From positions 1 through 24,953 of the forward strand of contig VSPE01000032.1 in NCBI GenBank assembly GCA_009775225.1: a stretch of 24,953 nt of DNA, in the 5' to 3' direction. The notes beneath the pieces are model-generated. The model worked only from the letters and a program-made list of their open reading frames with translations, searched no databases and had not been told where the DNA came from. Source of the stretch: Muribaculaceae bacterium (GTDB lineage: Bacteria > Bacteroidota > Bacteroidia > Bacteroidales > Muribaculaceae). Shown in pieces: positions 14,873-22,528 of this stretch (position 1 is the stretch's first letter; each line of letters begins with the position of its first letter). The position numbers and the translations under genes are program-made.

Positions 14873-14895
14873 TTGTTTAATAATCATTGTTAAAC
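14873..14895. repeat. First copy of a 21-bp repeat, imperfectly palindromic
   Basis: Bases 14873-14893 are identical to 24882-24902, 10 kb away. The core (14875-14895) reads GTTTAA, nine bases, TTAAAC and is an imperfect palindrome. It lies 30 bp after the small lipoprotein stop. Confidence 0.6.
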
Positions 14896-14924
14896 ACCTC
14901 TAAGTCTTTTTAAACCATATCATT

Positions 14925-15467
14925 CTATCGTATGACTATATCATATACACCGACAGGCGTCTTACCTTCACTAATAAGAGTAAAGTCCTGATAGTACATG
15001 CGTGTAAAATTATACTCGCCTTTATTGTTAACGGGTATAACCTCGTTGGTAAACGAAAGTACATGGTGCCGGCCTCCGACATAAAAATCTACCATACCGT
15101 CGCTGTCGAAAGCATCCCACTCCCCAATTGCGACGCAATAGGCCGACAGAACTTTATTATAGACAAGATTGCAGCCGCGCCAAATCGGCTCGTAATGACG
15201 TGAAGACGCCTTTTGCGGCTCGTTAGCAGCATCGAGCTGGTAGTCTTCGCCGTCATAGCTTATATAAATGGTGTTCAAGAGCGGGTTTTCCACGTCGGGC
15301 GCAAGCAAGTCATTGCCATTTGCATCACTTACGCGCACCATCATTTCTATCGCATAATAATCCCATACCTTCATCGGGTCGTCGTCCTTATCAGAGCAGG
15401 ATACTATGGAAAGCGACATCAGGAAAGCAATGGTCAGCAGAAGCGGATACTTGAAGTAGTGTTTCAT
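14925..15467 (-). CDS. Small secreted lipoprotein of unknown function
   Basis: The 180-residue product starts at ATG 15467. A lipoprotein signal peptide ends in SIVSC, and the lipidated Cys is followed at once by SDKDDD. An acidic stretch at this position is the known surface-export signal of Bacteroidota lipoproteins, so display on the cell surface is likely. The mature part is rich in aromatic, aspartate and beta-prone residues, suggesting a small all-beta domain, with a closing strand YDIVIR. I recognise no named family. It is a single-gene unit with a canonical promoter, a possible CRP/FNR-type site upstream, and hairpins downstream. Confidence 0.85.
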   Translation of the reverse strand: MKHYFKYPLLLTIAFLMSLSIVSCSDKDDDPMKVWDYYAIEMMVRVSDANGNDLLAPDVENPLLNTIYISYDGEDYQLDAANEPQKASSRHYEPIWRGCNLVYNKVLSAYCVAIGEWDAFDSDGMVDFYVGGRHHVLSFTNEVIPVNNKGEYNFTRMYYQDFTLISEGKTPVGVYDIVIR

Positions 15468-15492
15468 TGTTTAAGCGTTTTTGGTTTCGCCC

Positions 15493-15523
15493 CAAAGTTA
15501 CTGTTTTTTTTGCAAAACTCAAT
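15493..15523 (-). promoter_or_regulatory. Promoter of the small lipoprotein gene
   Basis: On the minus strand ATTG (15523-15520) precedes TAACTTTG (15500-15493) by exactly 19 bp; the -7 box is an exact consensus match. The start would be about 20 bp before the ATG. Confidence 0.65.
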
Positions 15524-15530
15524 GGCCAAC

Positions 15531-15544
15531 GTGATAAAAATCAC
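15531..15544. promoter_or_regulatory. CRP/FNR-like dyad upstream of the lipoprotein promoter
   Basis: GTGAT (15531-15535) and ATCAC (15540-15544) are perfect inverted copies separated by AAAA, the spacing of FNR/CRP-family half-sites (compare TTGAT-N4-ATCAA). It is centred about 50 bp upstream of the predicted transcription start, an activator position. Confidence 0.45.
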
Positions 15545-15571
15545 ACACTTCTGCCGTGCCGACCAACCCCA

Positions 15572-15600
15572 ATAATAAAATCAGCGCCGACAAAGCCGGC
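15572..15600 (-). terminator. Intrinsic terminator of the POT transporter gene
   Basis: On the minus strand GCCGGC (15600-15595) pairs with GTCGGC (15591-15586) around a TTT loop, one pair being G-T. It is followed by GCTGATTTTATTATT, a T-rich tract, and lies 41 bp past the stop. Confidence 0.75.
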
Positions 15601-15641
15601 AAGGACTTTATCAGCGCTGTATTATAGCGGTTGAACGACGA

Positions 15642-17216
15642 TTAAATCACATCCTTCTCCGATTCTTCGGCCACAGCCTTGGGGGCAGGCTGGTCGGCGG
15701 TGACACGTTCGAGCCATTTTACCATGCCGAACATCACGCCCATCGACACGAGGCAGGCGAGGAAGAATACGCCCCAGGCATACGATATGGGCCACTTTTC
15801 ATACATGAGCGGGCCAACCCAGAGGAAGAGGTTGCCGATAGCGGTGGCGCCCAGCCAGAGGCCTTGACAGAGACCCTGAAGGTGCTTGGGAGCTACCTTC
15901 GACACAAACGACAGGCCAAGCGGCGAGATGAAAAGCTCGGCCACCGTAAGGAAGAAATAAAGGGCGATGAGCACCCAGGGGCCTGCCTTGGCAGTTTCCT
16001 TGGCAGCCACGGAGAGCGAGCGGAAAGCGTCGCCCGAGGGATAGCCCTGCACATAGCAGTAGATGCAGAGGAAGAGGTAGGCCAGACCGGCAAGGCCCAT
16101 GCCTATGGCAATCTTTTTGGGAGTGGAGATTTCACGGCCGCGACGCGAGAGCGCTGCAAAGAGCCACATAACAAGCGGAGTGAGCACAATCACGAAGAAG
16201 GGGTTCACAGCCTGCCAAATCTCGGGAGCGATAGTGTCGGTAGCCACAAAGTCGCGGGCAAAGAGCGAGAGGGAGGTGCCGTTCTGGTGGAAGGCAAGCC
16301 AGAAGAAGATAACGATGCCGAGCACGGCGAAGAGGGCTGCCATGCGCTGCTTGATTTCCTTGGCCATAGCCACACGCTCCTCAGCGGTGTAGGTCTGAGC
16401 CTCGGCCTTGGTCTTGGAGGCTGGAGTGGGAAGCTGCTTCTTGGTGATGAGAAATATGCTCAGAGAAATGAGCATGGCGGCCACTGATGCTATAAACGAA
16501 TAGTGGATACCTGTATTGAATACTTCAAGATACTGCGAGCAGAATGCCTGAAGGTCGGCACCGGCGGTATGTCCGGCAGCTGTGGCAACGGCATAGAGGT
16601 TCTCCATATTCTCTGCGTTCATGCTGTCGGTAGCGCTCAGGAACTGATGACACAGCGCGGGGAAGTCGGCGTTATACACCATCGAGTGCACGTTGAGCCA
16701 CCAGCTGCGCAGGAGCGGAGCCACAAAAGGAGCCACAAGGCCGCCGATGTTGATAAACACGTAGAATATCTGGAAGCCGGAGTCGCGCTGGGCGCTGTAG
16801 CGGGGATTGTCGTAGAGCTGGCCTACAATAGCCTGAAGGTTGCCCTTGAAAAGGCCATTGCCGAACGCGATGAGGAAGAGAGCCACACAGGTGAGCGCAA
16901 GCAGCCAGCTCTTGTTGGCAGGAGTTGCGAGAATGGGAATGGAGAGCACCACATACCCGGCGGTCATAATGATAAGACCGTTGATGATAGTCCCTTTATA
17001 GTTCTTGGTCTTGTCGGCAATCACACCGCCTACGAGGCTGAGGATGTAGATACCGGCATAGAAGAAAGAGTAGATAAGGGCGCTTTCATCGCCCGAGAGG
17101 CCGAATTTGGAGCAGAGGAAAAGCACCAGCACAGCGTTCATGATATAGTATCCGAAACGCTCGCCCATGTTGCTCAACGCTGCCGGGATGAGGCCTTTGG
17201 GTTGATTCTTAAACAT
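15642..17216 (-). CDS. POT-family proton-coupled peptide transporter
   Basis: The 524-residue major-facilitator protein starts at ATG 17216 and imports di- or tripeptides using the proton gradient (family knowledge). It has about 12-14 hydrophobic helices. The first carries the POT signature region as NMGERFGYY, and the second is followed by GGVIADKTKNYKGTIINGL. In the classical ExxERFxYY motif the first glutamate is Asn here, so proton coupling may differ from well-studied members. A long hydrophilic insert lies between helices in the middle, and the C-terminal tail is charged. It is monocistronic, with a palindromic promoter region upstream and a terminator downstream. Confidence 0.93.
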   Translation of the reverse strand: MFKNQPKGLIPAALSNMGERFGYYIMNAVLVLFLCSKFGLSGDESALIYSFFYAGIYILSLVGGVIADKTKNYKGTIINGLIIMTAGYVVLSIPILATPANKSWLLALTCVALFLIAFGNGLFKGNLQAIVGQLYDNPRYSAQRDSGFQIFYVFINIGGLVAPFVAPLLRSWWLNVHSMVYNADFPALCHQFLSATDSMNAENMENLYAVATAAGHTAGADLQAFCSQYLEVFNTGIHYSFIASVAAMLISLSIFLITKKQLPTPASKTKAEAQTYTAEERVAMAKEIKQRMAALFAVLGIVIFFWLAFHQNGTSLSLFARDFVATDTIAPEIWQAVNPFFVIVLTPLVMWLFAALSRRGREISTPKKIAIGMGLAGLAYLFLCIYCYVQGYPSGDAFRSLSVAAKETAKAGPWVLIALYFFLTVAELFISPLGLSFVSKVAPKHLQGLCQGLWLGATAIGNLFLWVGPLMYEKWPISYAWGVFFLACLVSMGVMFGMVKWLERVTADQPAPKAVAEESEKDVI

Positions 17217-17244
17217 AGTGTCTGACGGGTTTATTAGGTTTTAG

Positions 17245-17261
17245 TTCGCTAAATTAGCGAA
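17245..17261. promoter_or_regulatory. 17-bp perfect palindrome in the POT transporter promoter
   Basis: TTCGCTAA, one A, TTAGCGAA is a perfect inverted repeat 28 bp before the ATG. It contains the only -7-like box, TAATTTAG on the minus strand (17256-17249), so a bound protein would block initiation. No good -33 box was found. Confidence 0.5.
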
Positions 17262-17289
17262 AAAGTACGAAAAAGTCACTATTTGAGCT

Positions 17290-17340
17290 TAAAAAAAGAA
17301 TTATTACCGCCGATAAGAGCCGCCGGCCTCAGCATCGGCG
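17290..17340 (-). terminator. Terminator of the RSH-PgpH-TPR operon
   Basis: On the minus strand CGCCGAT (17340-17334) pairs with ATCGGCG (17314-17308), with a GC-rich segment between that can also pair. Seven T follow at 17297-17291. It lies 16 bp after the TPR gene stop. Confidence 0.72.
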
Positions 17341-17356
17341 TATCTCCCGAGGGGAG

Positions 17357-20300
17357 TCAATCCATAAGCAAGGGGTCGTCGTCACCCTCCGAGCCGGCAG
17401 GAAGCATAGGAGCGGGTGCAGGCTTGGAAGGGTTTGCAGCAGTTTTCGGTGCTGGGGCTACTGTCGGCTCGGCAGCCTGCGCGGGGACGGCAGGGGGCGT
17501 CGGAGTCGTGGGGGCAGGCTCTGCAGGTGTATCAGGTTCCTCTCCCACAAGAGCATCGGAGGCCTCGAGAGCAGCCTCGTCTACCACAGGCTCGGCAGGA
17601 ACAGACTCGGCGACTTCCGGCTCTTCTTCCGGCAGCTCTTCTATGTCTTCGGGCGCGAGAAGGCCTTCCTGTGCATCGATATAGTTCTGCTCGTCGAGGA
17701 AGCGGAAGTATTCCTCGAAGGAGCGGCCCTCGTCGATAAGAATTCTGAAGTTATCTTCACCTATGGCTATCGGCCGGACTCCGGGCTGCAGCTTGAAGTC
17801 GGGCGACGACGCCATGACGCTGCGGTAATGGTTCAGCTCGGCCATATTGTCGAAGCCGCGGACTATCACCATGCCGAGGCGACCGAAGTTCATCTGCTCG
17901 AGGTCGAAGTCCTTGACAACGAACGAGCGGAAGTTGTGGCGCGCTATCTGATACTGGAGCAGGTTCGAAGGCACTTGGTCTGTGGCGAAAGTAAATACGA
18001 GCAACTGGCGGCCTTCGGGGTTGAGGGCAAACTCGGCGGGGCCGTTTTTATCGCCTCCGGCAACAGAGTCGTTGGTAAGCTTAAGTTCCCAAATCAAGCC
18101 GCGCAGATTGGCAGTACCGGCCTGCAGCTCGCGACCCTGGGCCATGCCTTTGAGCCATGCCGACGCTATAGGCGTGATGTCGGTGTCGGGATAGCGCTCG
18201 AGGAGGTCGCGCAGAGTGGCGTTGAAACGCTCTGTGTCGCGCTCCGTCACATAGGCAAGAGCATCGAGGAACATGAACTTCGGCATGATTTTACTCAGTG
18301 GAAAGTCCTTGCTCATCCTGGCATATGCGCTGTGAACCTGCTCGTTGCGGTTGTCGAGATAAGCTTCGTACGTGGCCTCGTACAGCTCCTGCTGCACGGC
18401 ATCCATGCGGCGCAGATTGTCAAGATAGTTCGGGTCGGCCATTGCTATACCGTAGTTCGACTCGGGGAAGTGCTCGAGAATGAGGAGACGCCACTTCTCG
18501 GCCTCGGCCTCACGTCCCTGACGCATAAGCATCAGGTATATGTTATAATACGTGTCGAGGCGGTAGACATTGTCGGGATAGTCGGCAAGCAGACGGTCGA
18601 ATTCGCTCATCGACGCTCCGAAATCTTCGAGCTTGTCTTTGAGTATTACGCCCATGTTGTACAAGCCCTCCTGTATCACCTCGTGAGCCGTGGCCTTCTC
18701 CTCATCGGTCTGAGGTATCTGAGCGAGGTAGTACTCGGGCTCGTGCGGGTCGTCGCTCGCGGGGAGTTTCTTCTCCTCGCCGCTGTCGTCGGCATCCTTG
18801 CCTTCGCCTTCGTCATCAGGCGCGCCCTCCTCGTTGTCATCGGTGCCGGAGGCGTCGAAGTCGTCGGTGTTGAAGTTGGCCTTGTTGCGGCGGCGCCAGT
18901 CGTCCTCGAGCTTACGCGACCCCCAGCGCTTCTGGAAGTCGGTCTTGCCGGCGTTCTTTGTGGCGGTATTGTAGAAATACCACGAGTTGTCGCTGTTTAT
19001 GGTGAACGACTGTGTATTGTTATCCTGAAGAGAGTTTCCGCTCGCCGCCTGATTGGCAAGATATTCCTCGCGACGGGCCTCCTCGGCCTCCTTCCGCTCG
19101 CGCTCCTTTAGCTCGGCGATAATCTTGTCGATTACCTTTGCCCGCTCTTCGGGCGACATTGCGGCGAGGCGCAGCAGCGAGTCCTGAAGGTTCACGTTCT
19201 GCGAGTACACGGCAAGCTCGTCGAGCACGTCGCTCCGGCGTTTGAGCAAGTCGTAGCCCGGATATGTGGCAGGCAAATGAGGCACAGCCTCGGCATAGCT
19301 GGGCTGGGCCTTCTCGTAGTTGCCCCGCATGAAGTAAAGCTCGCCGAGGCGCAGCTGGTTCATAGCCTTGTCGATGCCGTTTCGGGTCGATTTCTCGTTG
19401 GCAAGCTCGTAGTTCTCAATCGCCATTGCGGTATCGCCACGCGACAGATACAGATTGCCTATCGCATAGTACACCTGGTCGAGAAAATCTTTATTGCGGT
19501 CGTAGCGCACCATGCGTCTGAGGGCCTTCACCTCTGGCTCTATATCTGCCCCCGTAAAGACCTCGCTCTGCTTGATGCGAGCATTGAACTTGGTGCGATA
19601 CGGTGCCGACGACGCACTTCCGGCGGCAGCAAATGCCTTGTAGGCTTTCTCCTTCTCGCCGAGCGAGGCATACACCTGCCCCAACAGGAAGTTGAGACGC
19701 GTTTTCTGCGAACCCTTGGCGCCCTTCACCGCTTCGAGCAGGAACGGCATCGCGTCGGCGTAGTTGTCGGCATGTATGTAGTAATCGGCATACACAAAGT
19801 TGTAGAGGCGGCGCAGACGGTTGTTGGGCAGGTCGTCGTGCTTGATGCGGGTAATAATCACCTCGGCCTCAAACTGCCACCCGAGCGAAATGTAGGAAAG
19901 CGCCTGCATCAGCCTGGCCTCTGTCACGGTGGCAGGCAGCCATGTGAAGTGCCGGCTCACGTAGAAGAAAGTCGAAGCCGCGCCGAGGAAATCGCCGTTA
20001 TAGTACTGGCCGCGGCCCATCATCATCCACGCGTTGTGCATGAAGGGGTTGTACTCATCGCGCTTCATCCACTCCTTGTATGCGGGGTCGTTGCGCTTGC
20101 CGCTCTTGCGGGCCGGTTTCTTCTTGATAGAGCGCAGCTGTATAGCCTTCTGCGCCTTCTCGATTGAGCGGTTGAAGTCGCCCGACGGTTGAGGCGCCGT
20201 CTCGTCGGCCTTGGCCTCTACCGGGTGCATGAACACACGGCGCGAGTAGTCGTCCTCGTAGGCGCGCTCCATGTCGGCGAGCGTCTCCTTGTAGTGCACG

Positions 20301-20470
20301 TCGCCGTTGTAGTAAATGTTATATCGGGTTATAAACTCCTGATACTTACGGTTTGCCGCCGTATTCTTGTTTGCCGAGCAGGCACCCAAAGCCAATGCCG
20401 CAGCCAGGGCCGCGACAAGCGCTGCAATATATATGCCGACTCGTCTGTACATCATAGTTATAACGCCCAT
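17357..20470 (-). CDS. Large TPR-repeat lipoprotein, SprE/PorW-like
   Basis: The product is 1037 residues from ATG 20470; an ATG at 20455 would give a cleaner signal peptide. The lipobox is LGAC, with the Cys at residue 31, so this is an envelope lipoprotein. The start of the mature part (NKNTAANRKYQEFITRYN, then YYNG and YKETL) resembles SprE/PorW, a TPR lipoprotein of the type IX secretion and gliding machinery. Repeated helical TPR-like units fill about 150-430 and 610-790. Between them lies a charged Glu/Arg coiled stretch (about 455-490) and an acidic low-complexity segment (about 555-590). The C-terminus has a globular part near 810-950 and a long Pro/Ala/Glu-rich tail. The name is by resemblance, without a search. 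It follows pgpH by 9 bp. Confidence 0.82.
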   Translation of the reverse strand: MGVITMMYRRVGIYIAALVAALAAALALGACSANKNTAANRKYQEFITRYNIYYNGDVHYKETLADMERAYEDDYSRRVFMHPVEAKADETAPQPSGDFNRSIEKAQKAIQLRSIKKKPARKSGKRNDPAYKEWMKRDEYNPFMHNAWMMMGRGQYYNGDFLGAASTFFYVSRHFTWLPATVTEARLMQALSYISLGWQFEAEVIITRIKHDDLPNNRLRRLYNFVYADYYIHADNYADAMPFLLEAVKGAKGSQKTRLNFLLGQVYASLGEKEKAYKAFAAAGSASSAPYRTKFNARIKQSEVFTGADIEPEVKALRRMVRYDRNKDFLDQVYYAIGNLYLSRGDTAMAIENYELANEKSTRNGIDKAMNQLRLGELYFMRGNYEKAQPSYAEAVPHLPATYPGYDLLKRRSDVLDELAVYSQNVNLQDSLLRLAAMSPEERAKVIDKIIAELKERERKEAEEARREEYLANQAASGNSLQDNNTQSFTINSDNSWYFYNTATKNAGKTDFQKRWGSRKLEDDWRRRNKANFNTDDFDASGTDDNEEGAPDDEGEGKDADDSGEEKKLPASDDPHEPEYYLAQIPQTDEEKATAHEVIQEGLYNMGVILKDKLEDFGASMSEFDRLLADYPDNVYRLDTYYNIYLMLMRQGREAEAEKWRLLILEHFPESNYGIAMADPNYLDNLRRMDAVQQELYEATYEAYLDNRNEQVHSAYARMSKDFPLSKIMPKFMFLDALAYVTERDTERFNATLRDLLERYPDTDITPIASAWLKGMAQGRELQAGTANLRGLIWELKLTNDSVAGGDKNGPAEFALNPEGRQLLVFTFATDQVPSNLLQYQIARHNFRSFVVKDFDLEQMNFGRLGMVIVRGFDNMAELNHYRSVMASSPDFKLQPGVRPIAIGEDNFRILIDEGRSFEEYFRFLDEQNYIDAQEGLLAPEDIEELPEEEPEVAESVPAEPVVDEAALEASDALVGEEPDTPAEPAPTTPTPPAVPAQAAEPTVAPAPKTAANPSKPAPAPMLPAGSEGDDDPLLMD

Positions 20471-20479
20471 CCGGGCCTC

Positions 20480-22522
20480 TTATTGCCCTTGCTCAGAGCC
20501 GACAGGATGTGTGGAGGGACCTGCTGGCGCCGTCGGATATGCTATGCGCGAGTGGTAGATAGTCATCAGACGCTTTATAAAAGCTTCCTTGATTACTTCC
20601 ACATCTCTGAACGCGAGGGTCGACTCGTTGTGCAGGCCGTCGGCTATCTGGCCGTCGATAATGCGGTTTACAAGCTCTGTAATAGCCTCGCGCGAATGTA
20701 CCGACAGCGAGCGCGAGGCGGCTTCTATGCCGTCGGCCATCATAAGCACCGAGGTCTCGCGACTGCGCGGATTGGGGCCGGGATAGGAGAAAGGCGTCTT
20801 GTCGACTTCCTCGCCGAGGTGCTGCTTGCAGGCCATGATGTAGAAATACTTGGCCATGCCTGCGCCGTGGTGCTCGCTTATGAAGCTGCGTATTACGGCA
20901 GGTAGCCCGGCACGCTCGGCGAGCTTGAGGCCGTCGGTCACATGATTTATCACAATGGCGGCGCTGCGCTCGGGGGGAAGTGCGTCGTGTGGGTTCACGC
21001 CATGTTGGTTCTCGGTAAAGAAAGCGGGGTTGGACAGCTTGCCCACATCGTGGTAGAGGGCGCCGGCGCGCACGAGCTGCACGTTGGCGCCGATGCGCTG
21101 GGCGGCATCGCTGGCGAGGTTGCTCACGGCTATGGCGTGCTGGAAGGTGCCGGGGCACTCGTTGGATAGGCGCAGCAGCAGGGGATTGTTGATATCGGCC
21201 AGCTCTACCAGGGTCACTACCGAGATAAAGCCGAAGATGCGCTCTACCGCAAACATGAGTATGTAGGCCATCGACGTAAGGGCGGCGTTCACTGCCAGTA
21301 TCGCGGCCATGCGCCACGTGAACCCTTCGACAGAGCCGTTCATAAGCAACTCAAGCGACACATAGGCCACCAGATAGGTGACGGCCACAACGCCCGACGT
21401 ACGCAGCAGCTGGGCACGACGCGAGAGTTCGCGGAGCGAGAACACCGCTGCCGTGGAGGCGCAGAACTGCAGGAACAGGAACTCGAGGGCAAAGGTGGTG
21501 ACTCCCGCGCAGATGAGCGAGAGGACGCCTGTGGTGAAGAGGGCCGTGCGCCCGTCAAAGAACACTAACACCAGAATAGGCACTATCATCATCGGCACCA
21601 GATACAGCCCCTGCGCCACAAAGTAGTTAAGACCTATAGCGATGAGGAAGAAGAGTGTGATAATGCTGTATATAAAGGTAATAGCGCGAAGGTTGGTGTA
21701 AATGTCGGAGCAGAAGAAGTAGAGATAGACCATCAGCGCGGCAAGCAGAAGCGCCACATAGAGCGCCTGGCCAAGCAGCATGAGCCAGTGGCTCTGGTTC
21801 TGACGGGTGTTGAGCTGGGCGAGCATGCTCTCGTAGGTGCGCAGGTTGGTAAAGTCCTGCGAGGTGATTATAGCGCCCTTGTCGATGAGCGTCTGGCCCT
21901 GCATTATCACGCCGCGGTCGGCGGTAAGGGTCAGGTAGTCGTATTCATAGTGTCGGCTGCACTCTTCCTCGTTGCGGGTGTAGTTGGGCAGCAGCAGATT
22001 GTGCAGCTTGGCGCGCACAAAGTACTGGTGCAGCTCGGGGTCGGTGATTACGGAGTCGAGATACACATATGCGTCGCGCGGCGAGGTGAACGCGGCAGTC
22101 GACATCTCGCTGAGCACATTCTTGTCGAGGATGCGCACCTTGGGGAGACGTCCGGCGGCAATCTCGTCCATAGTGTGCATGTCCACCACGCCCGAGGCAT
22201 ATATGGAGCGCAGCTCTGAGGCGAGCTGCTGGGGCAGGCGCGTGCCGGGAGCGTCCGGGAGGCGGCCCACGATAGTGTCTATAATCAGCTGGTTAAGCTC
22301 GTATATAGGCACGAAATGCGCGTCGAGAGTGTCGCGTGCGGCAATGATAGTGGCCGAGTCGGCGTGCACGGGTATGTCGAAAGGAGCTATGAGCTTGGCA
22401 TAGTTCCAGGGGCGGCCCTCCTCGTAGTTATATCGGTTTGCCTCGGGATGAGGGTAGAAATAAACTATCACAATGGTAGCTGCCAGTACTACAAGTATTT
22501 TTTTCAGAAGTCCGTTCTGCAT
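20480..22522 (-). CDS. pgpH: 7TM-HD family phosphodiesterase, probable c-di-AMP hydrolase
   Basis: The 680-residue membrane enzyme starts at ATG 22522. It has one N-terminal membrane helix (about 6-23), an extracytoplasmic 7TMR-HDED domain of about 230 residues, a cluster of hydrophobic helices at about 255-445, and a cytoplasmic HD domain at about 465-640. The metal site is clear: QHAIAVSNLA (H472), the HD doublet in HDVGK (491-495), and later histidines in NHVTDG and SEHHGAG. Listeria PgpH, with this architecture, hydrolyses c-di-AMP to pApA. Whether the substrate is the same here is inferred. It lies 6 bp after the RSH gene and 9 bp before the TPR lipoprotein gene. Confidence 0.9.
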   Translation of the reverse strand: MQNGLLKKILVVLAATIVIVYFYPHPEANRYNYEEGRPWNYAKLIAPFDIPVHADSATIIAARDTLDAHFVPIYELNQLIIDTIVGRLPDAPGTRLPQQLASELRSIYASGVVDMHTMDEIAAGRLPKVRILDKNVLSEMSTAAFTSPRDAYVYLDSVITDPELHQYFVRAKLHNLLLPNYTRNEEECSRHYEYDYLTLTADRGVIMQGQTLIDKGAIITSQDFTNLRTYESMLAQLNTRQNQSHWLMLLGQALYVALLLAALMVYLYFFCSDIYTNLRAITFIYSIITLFFLIAIGLNYFVAQGLYLVPMMIVPILVLVFFDGRTALFTTGVLSLICAGVTTFALEFLFLQFCASTAAVFSLRELSRRAQLLRTSGVVAVTYLVAYVSLELLMNGSVEGFTWRMAAILAVNAALTSMAYILMFAVERIFGFISVVTLVELADINNPLLLRLSNECPGTFQHAIAVSNLASDAAQRIGANVQLVRAGALYHDVGKLSNPAFFTENQHGVNPHDALPPERSAAIVINHVTDGLKLAERAGLPAVIRSFISEHHGAGMAKYFYIMACKQHLGEEVDKTPFSYPGPNPRSRETSVLMMADGIEAASRSLSVHSREAITELVNRIIDGQIADGLHNESTLAFRDVEVIKEAFIKRLMTIYHSRIAYPTAPAGPSTHPVGSEQGQ

Positions 22523-22528
22523 AGTGTG

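Noticed and set aside
14875..14895. A chromosomal dif (XerCD) site
   Set aside because: The right half loosely resembles a Xer arm, but the sequence occurs twice in 10 kb and lacks the usual 11-6-11 layout.
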